Shown here in pieces: positions 1-8,948 of a DNA stretch of 25,131 nucleotides (position 1 is the first letter of the stretch; the number at the start of each line of letters is the position of its first letter). Made by a program: the position numbers and the translations under genes. The notes beneath the pieces are model-generated. The model had not been told where the DNA came from. It did not search any database and was given only the letters and a program-made list of their open reading frames with translations. The stretch lies in IMG/VR virus record IMGVR_UViG_3300007735_000523, positions 1-25,131 of that record. The stretch is one strand, 5' to 3'. This stretch comes from a virus.

Positions 1-844
1 TCCGCCTTCCGGTAAACCCCGCAGCACTGCGGGCTTGGTCCATGTCGAGGGTGCCGCGACGACCGTAGATGTCCATCAGCCCGCGCTGACGTTCCAGTTC
101 GGCAGAGGTTTGTTCGCCGATAAACCCCATCCGCCCTTCACGAACACGGCGTTGCGCATCGGCGATGTCTTGCTGGGCCTGCATGCCAAGCTGCGCACCC
201 TGCGTGGCAAACTGACCCATGAGCGCAGCGCGAGCAGCCGGGCCGCCGAGCCGGGCCTTCTGCATGGCTTGTGCGCGAGCAAGCGCGTTCTGCTGCTGCT
301 GCCGCTCAAGCAATCCACCGGGAGCCGTTACGCGTCGAGCAGCAGCTTCTTCCGTTCCCAGCAATGCTTCGCGCTGCCGGATGCCTTCAAGCTGAAGCTG
401 CCGGACAACATCAAGGCCGCCTTCTTGTTGCTTAAGTGCTCCGCGCAGGCCCTCAAAGCCTTTGTCGATCTGCCTCTCTTCTTCGGAGATTCCGCTTTTC
501 TCGGCAGTCGCAACTTCTTCCGCCAGCTTCTGCTTGCGAACCCGAACCTCATTGAGGACGTTCTTCTGCCCGTTGATAAATTCTTCTAGCGCCGCCTTCT
601 GCTCAGCGTTAGCCGCCGCCAACTTAGCTGATGCTTCGTTGATGGCCTTCTTGGCCAAGTCCTCGGCACTACTAAGCTGAGCGTTTTCTTCGTTGGCGCT
701 CATGTAACCCGTAACAGCGCCGTACAACCCGCCGATGCTTGCGCCAAGAAGCGTGCCAATGCCCGGAATAAACGAGCCAATGACAGCGCCAGCCGCCGCA
801 GCGCTACCTGCGGACTCTAGTGCGCGGCGATTTGCGTCAGCCAT
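1..844 (-). CDS. Partial virion-associated protein with N-terminal glycine-zipper segment (3' end outside window)
   Basis: An open frame runs leftward from ATG at 844 to the window edge with no stop, giving at least 281 codons; the C-terminus is missing. The start overlaps the stop of the preceding 54-aa gene as TAATG, which fixes it. Residues about 12-48 are an Ala/Gly-rich hydrophobic stretch (GAVIGSFIPGIGTLLGASIGG) with glycine-zipper spacing that could insert in a membrane. The rest is charged, Gln/Ala/Glu-rich and probably helical or coiled-coil. The gene follows the tail fibre in a podovirus-like virion operon, where internal or ejected proteins are often found. A DNA-ejection or internal virion protein is therefore my inference; I do not recognise the family. 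Confidence 0.8.
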   Translation of the reverse strand, partial: MADANRRALESAGSAAAAGAVIGSFIPGIGTLLGASIGGLYGAVTGYMSANEENAQLSSAEDLAKKAINEASAKLAAANAEQKAALEEFINGQKNVLNEVRVRKQKLAEEVATAEKSGISEEERQIDKGFEGLRGALKQQEGGLDVVRQLQLEGIRQREALLGTEEAAARRVTAPGGLLERQQQQNALARAQAMQKARLGGPAARAALMGQFATQGAQLGMQAQQDIADAQRRVREGRMGFIGEQTSAELERQRGLMDIYGRRGTLDMDQARSAAGFTGRR

Positions 845-1008
845 TAGCCCTCGGCTTCGGCAGGCGGTGCCTGCTCGCTGGCCACCAGATTCTCAAGCAC
901 CATGATCTGCTCGATAGCACGCTTGGCCTCGGCCTCGGCACGTTCCTTCTGGAACATGGCTCGACCGTAGAGCGCCCACGCCTGCTCAAGCTGCTGCTGC
1001 TTTTCCAT
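844..1008 (-). CDS. Small coiled-coil protein, 54 aa, unknown function
   Basis: A short frame starts at ATG 1008 and ends at TAA 846-844, which overlaps the ATG of the next gene (TAATG), so the two are probably translationally coupled. The protein begins MEKQQQLEQAWALYG, is rich in Glu, Gln and Ala, and should be mostly one amphipathic helix with a flexible Pro/Glu-rich end. It has no signal peptide or membrane segment. The ribosome binding site is weak (CAGGGT directly before the ATG). It lies 35 nt after the tail fibre stop. Function is unknown; a small virion or chaperone-type accessory protein would fit the position. Confidence 0.65.
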   Translation of the reverse strand: MEKQQQLEQAWALYGRAMFQKERAEAEAKRAIEQIMVLENLVASEQAPPAEAEG

Positions 1009-1043
1009 ACCCTGACTGTACCCGATTCCTCACAGGCGTTCAA

Positions 1044-4000
1044 CTACAGGATGTTCAGCGTCCCTGCGCCATTACGGAATACCGTGTACCTGATGCGCGG
1101 GTAGCCCGCCGATACCGCAAGACTGGACGTTGCTGTTACCTGCACCAAACTAGGGTCGGCTCCAGTAGGGGCGGACCACGTGACCGTCAATGTACCCGAT
1201 GTCGTAGACGTGGCAGTCTTGGTATCGCTTACCTGTCCAGTTGCAAATGTGCCTGCGGTGTTGCGGGCAATAGCCACGCTCACAATCCCCGAGACAGCCT
1301 GATGGTTGGTTCCGTCCGTGGCTTCAATGGTGTAGATAATGGTGGCGCCCGCAAACGAACCGGCGCTCAAGCCAAGCGAGATTACCGATGTGAGGCCAGA
1401 CAGAGCCTTGACATCGCCTTTGATTCGCATGCGCTCGCCAGTCGGGAACGTAGCAGCGGTCGAGACAGAGAAGAACCCGGCAGCATTGTCGGATTCCATG
1501 ACCACGCCGCCAGCAGCACCGTTGTACAACTTGAGTCGGCTGGGGTACGTCGTGAAGCTGGCCCCCGTAAGCTCAAGGCCAGCGTTGGCCGAACCATTGG
1601 TCAGCAGATAGGTCATCACCGCCGCCGTGCCTGCGTTGTTGTTGTTCAGCCGTACCTGCGCATCGCCCGTGGTGCTTTGGAAGAAGTGCGCCAGAACGGA
1701 CGGCGTAGCCGTGCCAACACCGATGCGGTTGTTGGTGGAGTCCACAAAGAACGTCGTCGTATCCACCGTGAAGTCCGCAGTGACCTTGGCAGAGCCTGTC
1801 ACATCCAGCGCGACGGTTGGCGTCATGTTCACGCCAACACGATTGTTCACTGCATCGACGTACAAGACGTTGGTGTCTACAAGGAAGTTGCCGTTGTCCT
1901 GAATCGTCACACGATCCGTGTTGGTGCTGGCGGTGCGGGACGAGAAGTGCAGCTTCCATCCCGTGCCGTCGCCGATGAAGATACGACCAATGTCAGGGCT
2001 TGCGTAACCGCCTGTGATGCGGACATTGGTCCCCGCAGAGGCAGGCATGTCGCTGTTGCCCGTGACGATGAGCGTGCCCGCCACGTCAAGTTTCTGGGCC
2101 GGGGCAATCGTACCGATGCCGACTTTGTTTGAGGTAGCGTCCACAAACAATGTGTCGGTATCGACCGCAAAATTGCCAGACACCGTAGCTGCGCCAGTAA
2201 CATCTAGCGCATTTGTCGGCGTCGTTGTGCTACCAATACGCACGCCGCCTGCAAGAATGTTCTTGTCCGATGTGCTGGCTTGATAGATGCCGTACGCCGT
2301 GCCCGTTACTGCACCACCAGTTTGCGCGTCGATGTACACGCCCGCTGCGTAGCCCGTGATGCGGCCCGTAGACGAGGCGGTGGGAGCGCCAGCATGCACA
2401 GCGATGGCGTTGGTGGTATTGGCGGTGCCCGTCAGAGTAATATCGCCGTATACAGCCGATACGTCTGCAATAGCTGTCTGTGCAAGTATCTCGCCCCACA
2501 CCGCCCGTACTCGATTAGAGATCGTGTTTACCGAGTTAATCGTGGTCGATGCGTACATCGACGTGTACTGGGTCGTAGGCGCCGCAGCACTAGGCGACAC
2601 CGTGTAGTTGAAGAACCCCAAGTCACGAAATGCGTCAGTAAACGTCGTGTCGGTATTTTGAGCGTAGAAAGGATTTCCGCCTGAAACTGCTGCGCCAATA
2701 AAGACCTGCGTAGCGCTAATGCCGTCTACGTTGGTGAGGTCGTTACTGTTCATGTTGATGCTGCCAGACATCGTGCCGCCAGCAAGCGGCAGATACGTGG
2801 CGCTCAGACTCGGGATGTCGGCAGCAACCAAGGCGCGGAACGTAGGCGAGCCTGCCGATCCGTTCGGCGACGCATATACTCGGTTCTGCAACACCGAACT
2901 GATGTCGGCCCCGAAACCGCCTCGCGATTGAGCAAGGTGGCCCGTCCAACCAAGGGTAAGCGACACCGCTTTAAGCAATGCGCCAGAAGGCGTGCCGCCA
3001 AGCGTCAGCGTGACGTTGGTGTCGTCTACCTTGGTCAAAGCCGCGCCGGAAATTACATCGGAAGCTGCGACGTTAGTCCACGTCGGCGCCGCCGATACCG
3101 TGCCAGTGCCTGTCTGGGCCAAGAACAATCGCGTAGTGAGCGTGTTGCCCGCCAACCGCACATTGTTTGTGCCGTCGTGGTAGATGATGTCACCGAGCGT
3201 AGTGAGCGGAGACAATGCATTGAACGCCGCAGTAGATGTGGTCTGTCCCGTACCGCCGCGCGCAATTCCAAACGTGCCTGACGTAATCTTGGAGGCGTCC
3301 AAGTTTGGAATGTCCGCCGCCACCAGCGCACGGAAAGACGGTACGCCCGCTGACCCGTTTGGCGCGGCAAGAACAAAGTTGGCGGTCTTGCTGCCGTAGG
3401 GGTTGAGGGTATCGCCGTATGCGGCATTAAGGCTGATGGCTGGTGTGGCACCACCGCTTGAAGCGACAGGGCTTGTACCCGTGACCGAAGTGACCGTGCC
3501 TGTAGTAGCCGACAAAGGACCAACCGTGGCGCCGTTGATGCGCACGTAGATGCCTGTCGTCGTGGTCCACAAGTCGCCGTTTACTGGTGTCGTAGGCGCG
3601 GCGCCGTGCGGAAGATTGAAGCCTGCCGACGACGTACCAGACGCAACGGTAGTCAACAGCCCCGTCATCGTGCCGCCAGCCAAAGGCAGGTACACGCCCG
3701 ACGCCGCCGAGAATGGGCCTACGATAGTGCCGTTGATGTACGCAAACAGCCCGGACGTGGTGGTCCACATGTCACCGTTGACGGGCGACGACGGAGCCGT
3801 ACCGTGAGGGAGGCGGAACCCGGCGTACCCGGTCGCTGGCGCGGTGGTAACAAGGGTCGGGCCGGTGTTGCTGTAGGGCGCAGCAGATGCTGATTGAGCC
3901 GCCGCAGCGGACACCGTGGCAGGGCCGCCTTGCAGCAAGCGAATCGACTCGGCAATCTCCTTCAGGCTGTCTCGGATGGCTGTGTACACAGCAGGGTTGT

Positions 4001-4052
4001 CCGCAGTGCCACCGTTGGGCACGCGGTTCCACAACACCGGACTACGAGCCAT
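1044..4052 (-). CDS. Modular phage tail fibre, 1002 aa
   Basis: This is a receptor-binding tail fibre-type protein, inferred from its repeats. Residues about 79-115 and 145-182 are two copies of a module with the core LPHG[TA]AP..PVNGD[ML]WTTT.G. They are followed by YLPLAGGTM[TS]G motifs and FRALVAADIP segments, all common in phage fibres. Farther on, segments such as LFVDATSNKVGIGT and LYVDAVNNRVGV recur, each followed by ALDVTG-like sequence, which suggests a trimeric beta-rich shaft. The N-terminus (MARSPVLWNRVPNGGT, then a helix to about residue 42) probably attaches to the tail. The C-terminus shows no recognisable intramolecular chaperone (peptidase S74) domain. The start at ATG 4052 overlaps the end of the upstream gene by 11 nt. 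Confidence 0.85.
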   Translation of the reverse strand: MARSPVLWNRVPNGGTADNPAVYTAIRDSLKEIAESIRLLQGGPATVSAAAAQSASAAPYSNTGPTLVTTAPATGYAGFRLPHGTAPSSPVNGDMWTTTSGLFAYINGTIVGPFSAASGVYLPLAGGTMTGLLTTVASGTSSAGFNLPHGAAPTTPVNGDLWTTTTGIYVRINGATVGPLSATTGTVTSVTGTSPVASSGGATPAISLNAAYGDTLNPYGSKTANFVLAAPNGSAGVPSFRALVAADIPNLDASKITSGTFGIARGGTGQTTSTAAFNALSPLTTLGDIIYHDGTNNVRLAGNTLTTRLFLAQTGTGTVSAAPTWTNVAASDVISGAALTKVDDTNVTLTLGGTPSGALLKAVSLTLGWTGHLAQSRGGFGADISSVLQNRVYASPNGSAGSPTFRALVAADIPSLSATYLPLAGGTMSGSINMNSNDLTNVDGISATQVFIGAAVSGGNPFYAQNTDTTFTDAFRDLGFFNYTVSPSAAAPTTQYTSMYASTTINSVNTISNRVRAVWGEILAQTAIADVSAVYGDITLTGTANTTNAIAVHAGAPTASSTGRITGYAAGVYIDAQTGGAVTGTAYGIYQASTSDKNILAGGVRIGSTTTPTNALDVTGAATVSGNFAVDTDTLFVDATSNKVGIGTIAPAQKLDVAGTLIVTGNSDMPASAGTNVRITGGYASPDIGRIFIGDGTGWKLHFSSRTASTNTDRVTIQDNGNFLVDTNVLYVDAVNNRVGVNMTPTVALDVTGSAKVTADFTVDTTTFFVDSTNNRIGVGTATPSVLAHFFQSTTGDAQVRLNNNNAGTAAVMTYLLTNGSANAGLELTGASFTTYPSRLKLYNGAAGGVVMESDNAAGFFSVSTAATFPTGERMRIKGDVKALSGLTSVISLGLSAGSFAGATIIYTIEATDGTNHQAVSGIVSVAIARNTAGTFATGQVSDTKTATSTTSGTLTVTWSAPTGADPSLVQVTATSSLAVSAGYPRIRYTVFRNGAGTLNIL

Positions 4053-7000
4053 CGGTCTTGCCGTCCACCTCGAACCTGTACACTACCGTATCATCTGAGA
4101 TGGACGCTGGCGACTTGAATTGCACGGAAAGACGACGACCATCAGGCCGTGTAGAAGACGCGCTGGGAAACCACTGACGAGCCTGCGTACGAGAGGGGGC
4201 CGACGTGCCGTCAAAGAAGAATGACGCACCGCCCGGTTTCTCAGTGCCGTCAGCAAAGATCGACAACTGCGGATCGCCCTCGTAATCGAGACGGAACCGC
4301 GTCATCACATGCTGCTGTCCGGGCAGAGGAGACGTTTCCTCTCGTCCGCGCCACTGCATCGCTAGGTACGTGGAGCCGGTACCCCACGGCTTGACTGACC
4401 ACGAAGTACCTGAGCCTTCAGTCACATACATCGTCGTCACGGTGGCCGGATCAAACGCGCCGCGCGGCGAGAACTGAATGCCCGTGCTCTCTGGCAGCGC
4501 TACCGTACCTGCCGACACGCCGCCGTAAATCACGACGGAGCCGTCGGCCAACTTGGTCATCGTATGCCCACGAAGCTCGTTCAGGCCAAGAATGTTGTTG
4601 ACTTGCTTGGTGAACGTCTCACTGCTGGTAGCAAACACCCACATCGACGAATATGTTGTGTTGATTTCGGGCGGCCCTGCCCGCATGCATTGACCGCCGT
4701 ACAGGATAACGTAGGTCGAACTGCCGACGGTAAGCACGGTGGCCGTACTGGAGTCGCGCGCCGTAATCGTGGCATCCGATGCCTTGGTCCCGGTGGTGGA
4801 AGCCATCGTGGCGTTCAACACAAACTTGTCCCAAGCCGTGCCGGGTTCCGTGTATGTTTGGTCTACCGCGTCCCGTCCACCAAACACATAAACCGTACTG
4901 CCGTTAACAGCCACTGCGCCGTAAGCAAGATCATTAACGGTACCCGCAGAAAATACTTTCTGCTCCCACACCCTAGTAGACAGATTTACTCGAAATAGCG
5001 TAAGCGACGTGGGCAGTGCGGGCACGTTGTTGAATCCGCCGTAAATGTACATGTAACTGCTGCCGCCAAGCGAAGCGTACCACGCCGCTGCTCCTGCCAG
5101 ACCTGTTGCAGGCGGTGTGCCACTCGCTGCGGTAACGGTGGACCATGTGTCCGTACTGACGGTGTACTTGTATAAAGCTGCCGTACCGCTTCCAGCGTCG
5201 GATGTACCGTCGGCTCCACGCCACACCCAGATGTCGGTGCCGTCTGTAATCGGCGTGATTGAGTGCATGGCCGCCGGCATCGACGCTTTGGCCGACCATG
5301 TGCGCGTAGCGGTGTCGTAGACCTGCATGTATTTGACGGCATTCAGGCCCGTAGAACCACCCACACCTGCGCCCGCACCCGTGTCGAGTGGCGCCGGGGT
5401 ATAGGTCAGCCCGCCCATGACGAACAGTTTGGTACCAACAAGCACCGCTCCATGCTGGTACAAACCCAACGGCTGAATGATGCCGACTGCGGTGGCCGCG
5501 CGAGTGGGCGACCCCCCGCTTAACGTAATAGCGGGATTGGTGCTGAAACCGAATCCGGTCTGCGTCACACGAGCGCCAGTAAGGGTGACGCGCGCCGTAG
5601 CCGTTGCCTGCGTGCCCGAGATAGGAGCAGCCACGGTAATCGTAGGGACAGCGGTGTACCCACTGCCGGGTTCTGTCACCTCAATAGCTACGACAGCGCC
5701 GTTGACGATAAACGCTTGCGCGGTTGCCTGAACACCGCCAAAACCTGTAGGAGGGGCGATGGTGACAACAGGCGCAGCGGTGTACCCCGCACCCACGGCG
5801 GTCAACACGATGCTTTCGACACTGCCCGAAAATTCTACACTTGCTGCAACACCGCCAGACGGAGCACTGACACTGCCTGTGGGAATAGAAGTGTACCCCG
5901 ACCCGCCGTCCGTGATGATTACCTCGTTCAACACACCGAGCGGCGACGCAAACGGGGACGAAGCAATAGGGGCGTCAAACGACGCTACTGCCGCGCCAGC
6001 AATACTGAAGGCGGACGGGGTGTAGTTCCAGAAACGGACGCCGCCAAGCCCGTCTTGCAAGTCCGCGACCAGCGCGCCTGCGGTATGGAACAGGAACCAT
6101 TGGTTGTCGTAGAAGACTGCTGAGTGGTAGGTGTATGCCTCGACCGTAGAGAGCGCCAGCTTGTTTGTCGAGAACACCGTGGACGACGACCCGTTGAAGA
6201 CTGTCAGTCCTTCCGCAGACTGGTACAACATGCCGAACGGGGTGTCCGTGACCAGATGCCCGGTGCCGGGGCGAACGCCGTGCGCTGCGTTGGTCTGCTG
6301 CACGACAATGGCATCGTCAGATGAGCCAAGAAACTGGAACACGCCCGTGGCAGTAAACGCATACGTCACGCCTGAAACCGACACAAGCGCTTCGCACACA
6401 CCCGGTAGAGAGGCTTCGTTGACCACGGGCCAATAGTCGGGCGCGCCGAGAATAGACCAACGGACGCTGGCGCCGGAAGCACCGAACACGATGCCAGCGC
6501 CGGGCTTACCTGTGCTGCTGCCCGCGTGAAGTCGGTTTGAGATAGCCGTCAAAGTGGGACACGGCGAGTGGTCTTCAATGTACTGCCCGCCACTAGCCGG
6601 GAAGCCGCCCTGCGCCCACGTAAGTTGCGTCTCGACGTCCAACTGCGTTTCGTTGCCCGTGGTATCCACGTTAATTGTCGTGGTCGCCGTAACCCCGTAA
6701 ACTTCCTTTGCCAAGAAGTAAACGTCTTCGTCTGCACGCGTCCGATAAATACGGGCACCAATCACGCGGTCGTTCTTAGGGTCAGGCAGCGTAAACTGAA
6801 TACCTTGGCTGGACAAAGAGATGTCAGCAAAGAACGTTGGATTGGACTCAATGTCGTCGGAAGTAAAGAACGTAATGGCGTACTTGAACCGACCGCTCAA
6901 AGCGCCTGCTGCTTTAGTCAGATTGGTGGGTGGAGTTGGCGGAATAACACCAATACTAGTGGGCGCCTGCGCGTCTGCCGAAATGGCGCGAAGCGGATAC

Positions 7001-7347
7001 GACGAGGCGTTTGTAAAGTACGTTACGTCTCCGTCATCCAAATACTGACGGTAGAAACCAGCAGGATTAGGGAACGAGAACAAAGAACTTTGGTAGGTAT
7101 AGTCGTCCATGAAATACGCCGAGGCAGCAAAGTGCAAAGACTTGCCGGATTGAAACGTAGCGGCTTCTGACGACAGGTACTCGGACGTGAGTGCGGTACC
7201 CAAGTTCTTGATGCTCTTCAACGCACCAGAGCGCAAGTCCACGTTGACCGCGACCTGCGCCTCGTTGCGAGCAATCTGACTGGCGGGGAGCCGAGTGTTC
7301 AGTCCCCCGCTGAAGTCGTTGTACTCAAGGGAGTAACCCTTGGGCAT
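4042..7347 (-). CDS. Tail nozzle/stabilisation-like protein with inserted GSGYT repeats and Kelch propeller, 1101 aa
   Basis: This is probably the structural protein at the base of a short tail. Residues 1-465 start with EYNDFSGGLNTRLPASQIARNEAQ, a pattern typical of podovirus tail nozzle or stabilisation proteins. Residues about 970-1101 (WRGREET, RFRLDYEGDPQLSIFADG) look like the end of the same fold. Between them lie about 500 extra residues. Residues 468-620 hold three to four GSGYT..P beta repeats. Residues 625-950 hold Kelch repeats with motifs such as LFVMGG, YMYIYGG, VYVFGG and VILYGG, each followed by a conserved aromatic W/F about 40 residues on, giving a predicted beta-propeller that may bind sugar or protein. 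The start ATG 7347 has GGAGG six nt upstream and lies 3 nt after the previous gene. The family assignment of the base is tentative; the Kelch call is firm. Confidence 0.8.
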   Translation of the reverse strand: MPKGYSLEYNDFSGGLNTRLPASQIARNEAQVAVNVDLRSGALKSIKNLGTALTSEYLSSEAATFQSGKSLHFAASAYFMDDYTYQSSLFSFPNPAGFYRQYLDDGDVTYFTNASSYPLRAISADAQAPTSIGVIPPTPPTNLTKAAGALSGRFKYAITFFTSDDIESNPTFFADISLSSQGIQFTLPDPKNDRVIGARIYRTRADEDVYFLAKEVYGVTATTTINVDTTGNETQLDVETQLTWAQGGFPASGGQYIEDHSPCPTLTAISNRLHAGSSTGKPGAGIVFGASGASVRWSILGAPDYWPVVNEASLPGVCEALVSVSGVTYAFTATGVFQFLGSSDDAIVVQQTNAAHGVRPGTGHLVTDTPFGMLYQSAEGLTVFNGSSSTVFSTNKLALSTVEAYTYHSAVFYDNQWFLFHTAGALVADLQDGLGGVRFWNYTPSAFSIAGAAVASFDAPIASSPFASPLGVLNEVIITDGGSGYTSIPTGSVSAPSGGVAASVEFSGSVESIVLTAVGAGYTAAPVVTIAPPTGFGGVQATAQAFIVNGAVVAIEVTEPGSGYTAVPTITVAAPISGTQATATARVTLTGARVTQTGFGFSTNPAITLSGGSPTRAATAVGIIQPLGLYQHGAVLVGTKLFVMGGLTYTPAPLDTGAGAGVGGSTGLNAVKYMQVYDTATRTWSAKASMPAAMHSITPITDGTDIWVWRGADGTSDAGSGTAALYKYTVSTDTWSTVTAASGTPPATGLAGAAAWYASLGGSSYMYIYGGFNNVPALPTSLTLFRVNLSTRVWEQKVFSAGTVNDLAYGAVAVNGSTVYVFGGRDAVDQTYTEPGTAWDKFVLNATMASTTGTKASDATITARDSSTATVLTVGSSTYVILYGGQCMRAGPPEINTTYSSMWVFATSSETFTKQVNNILGLNELRGHTMTKLADGSVVIYGGVSAGTVALPESTGIQFSPRGAFDPATVTTMYVTEGSGTSWSVKPWGTGSTYLAMQWRGREETSPLPGQQHVMTRFRLDYEGDPQLSIFADGTEKPGGASFFFDGTSAPSRTQARQWFPSASSTRPDGRRLSVQFKSPASISDDTVVYRFEVDGKTDGS

Positions 7348-7350
7348 GGA

Positions 7351-8277
7351 CTACCTCCAGCGCAGGGACTGGTCTGCTTCCTCGATGCCGCGCTTGACGA
7401 ACTCCTGATACCGAGCCGCCGCCTGCTGGGCCTTGGCGTTGTCGGCCTCGTTGGGCGACTCGGACAGCAGGGTCGAGGTAGCGTGCCACACAAGAGCCAT
7501 GTGGTAGTGCTCGGGAATGGAGGGCGTGTCGAAGTCAGCCACCATATCGGGCGGACGCTTCACGTACCAGACACGAATGCCGCGACTGGCCACCAGCGGG
7601 TAGATGGTGATGGCCTCGTAGCCATTGTAGTTGGTGGTCGCGTCTGTGAAGCCGCCCCACTGAATGCCGCCCTTGCCGCGAATGTAGAACTGCGGGGAGC
7701 CGACTGCCGTGCTGCGCCACTGAGGGCCAACCAGCACGTCCAGAGCTTCTTCCGAGGTACGAACAAGAGCCACTGCCGGGGTAGCACCCTTGTCCTCGAC
7801 GCGCAGGATTTCGCCCTGAATGGCGATGCTGTCCTGCGTAATGAGGTTGGCCGTAATAGTCGCGGTGGTGCCGCTAGTAGGTGCAGCGACCGTAGGACTC
7901 GGCGCCGAAGTGTAACCCGAACCGGGATTCGTAATGACGACCTGAGTGATTGCGCCGTTCTGTACCACAGCAACTGCGGTAGCCTGAACGCCTGCGCCGG
8001 GAGCGGGGATTGTTACAGCCGGGGCGGTTGTGTAGCCCGAACCCGCATTTGTGATCGAGATGCTGGCAATCTGCCCGTTATTCGTTGACGTGACCAGATC
8101 GGCAGTACCCTTGGCATCCGTGGTCAGGTCCGTGGACGTACGGAAAATCTTGGTCTGCCCGTTGAACTCTTCCTGAGCCTCAGACAGCAAGCGGTCAATG
8201 AGGAGCGGGTCGAACCGCTCGCGCTTGAAGTCACGGGTGTGGATGTACACCCGATTGCGCAAGGTCTGAAGATTCAT
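7351..8277 (-). CDS. Head-tail adaptor-like protein with GSGYT repeat insertion, 308 aa
   Basis: The N-terminus (LQTLRNRVYIHTRDF, then LIDRLLSEAQEEFNG) matches the starts of the two upstream genes, so the three form an adaptor or head-completion paralogue set. Residues about 61-145 are an insertion of two GSGYTTAPAVTI / GSGYTSAPSPTV repeats of about 45 residues, like those in the neighbouring nozzle protein and absent from the two paralogues. The C-terminal half contains TIYPLVASRGIRVWYVKRPPD and a helical end, typical of connector proteins. ATG 8277 overlaps the upstream stop (ATGA), and a GGGGGTG ribosome binding site precedes it. Exact role in the neck is inferred from position between the capsid and tail genes. 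Confidence 0.7.
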   Translation of the reverse strand: MNLQTLRNRVYIHTRDFKRERFDPLLIDRLLSEAQEEFNGQTKIFRTSTDLTTDAKGTADLVTSTNNGQIASISITNAGSGYTTAPAVTIPAPGAGVQATAVAVVQNGAITQVVITNPGSGYTSAPSPTVAAPTSGTTATITANLITQDSIAIQGEILRVEDKGATPAVALVRTSEEALDVLVGPQWRSTAVGSPQFYIRGKGGIQWGGFTDATTNYNGYEAITIYPLVASRGIRVWYVKRPPDMVADFDTPSIPEHYHMALVWHATSTLLSESPNEADNAKAQQAAARYQEFVKRGIEEADQSLRWR

Positions 8278-8948
8278 CGGACACCCCCAAGAGTGGCACG
8301 CGCCATCTCGACGAACTCATTGAACCGAGACTTGTATGCCCCGGCTAGTTCCAACGATACCGTATCTTGGTTCCGCAGCAAAGCCCGATATGCACATCCG
8401 TAGGGGAGGGCCTGATGGAACTGCAAGAAAATCTCGGGAATGTCCCCTGTGTTCACAAGCGTGGTTGGAACTACAGGCCCAGAAATCACGATACTGTGCG
8501 AGCCTGCCGATATAGTAGGCTTACGGTAAATGCCGATCTTGAACAACGCTGCGGACGAGGACGCTGTGGTGTCCGGCGTAAGGTAGTACTGAACTGGCGC
8601 CTGCCGGTTGTCGCACGAGAACGTCTCGTCACGCCAAGTCGGACCCACCGTAGCATCTAGCTGCTTCTCGGTCGTAGGGTACAGCGTGCGCGTGAACACA
8701 GGCGACGAGCCGCTCACAAAGTAAACGGTGTCCAGCGGACCAACAAGTCCGGGCGCCGTAATCGTGTACTCGGCAATATTGTTTGTCAGACTGATTGTGA
8801 TCTTCTTGGTGACGATGCCCGTGGTAACAGCAAATTCGTACTGAGCGTCATTGAGGTAGCTAAGAAGATCGGCATCTGTCCAGCGCGTGCTTGCCGTGTC
8901 GTCCAGCAGATTACGCGCTTCGGTGCGCAAGTCTCCCATCGTGGCCAT
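8274..8948 (-). CDS. Head-tail adaptor-like protein, 224 aa
   Basis: Second of three related adaptor-type genes. The protein starts MATMGDLRTEARNLLDD and continues with DADLLSYLNDAQYEFAV, the same helix-turn-helix-like N-terminal layout as its neighbours. A beta-rich middle and a C-terminal helix (LPYGCAYRALLRNQD, then KSRFNEFVEMARATLGG) follow. I chose ATG 8948 because it overlaps the TAA of the upstream gene as TAATG; a longer frame extends 19 codons upstream but has no good ribosome binding site and an out-of-character sequence. A second ATG at 8939 is possible. The protein probably sits between the portal and the tail nozzle; this is inferred from family layout and gene order. Confidence 0.7.
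   Translation of the reverse strand: MATMGDLRTEARNLLDDTASTRWTDADLLSYLNDAQYEFAVTTGIVTKKITISLTNNIAEYTITAPGLVGPLDTVYFVSGSSPVFTRTLYPTTEKQLDATVGPTWRDETFSCDNRQAPVQYYLTPDTTASSSAALFKIGIYRKPTISAGSHSIVISGPVVPTTLVNTGDIPEIFLQFHQALPYGCAYRALLRNQDTVSLELAGAYKSRFNEFVEMARATLGGVR

Noticed and set aside
1302-2132. 276-aa plus-strand frame opposite the tail fibre
   Set aside because: Arg/Val-rich shadow of a repetitive beta protein with no ribosome binding site; other long plus frames at 14249-15022, 16837-17700 and 19534-20277 are rejected for the same reason.
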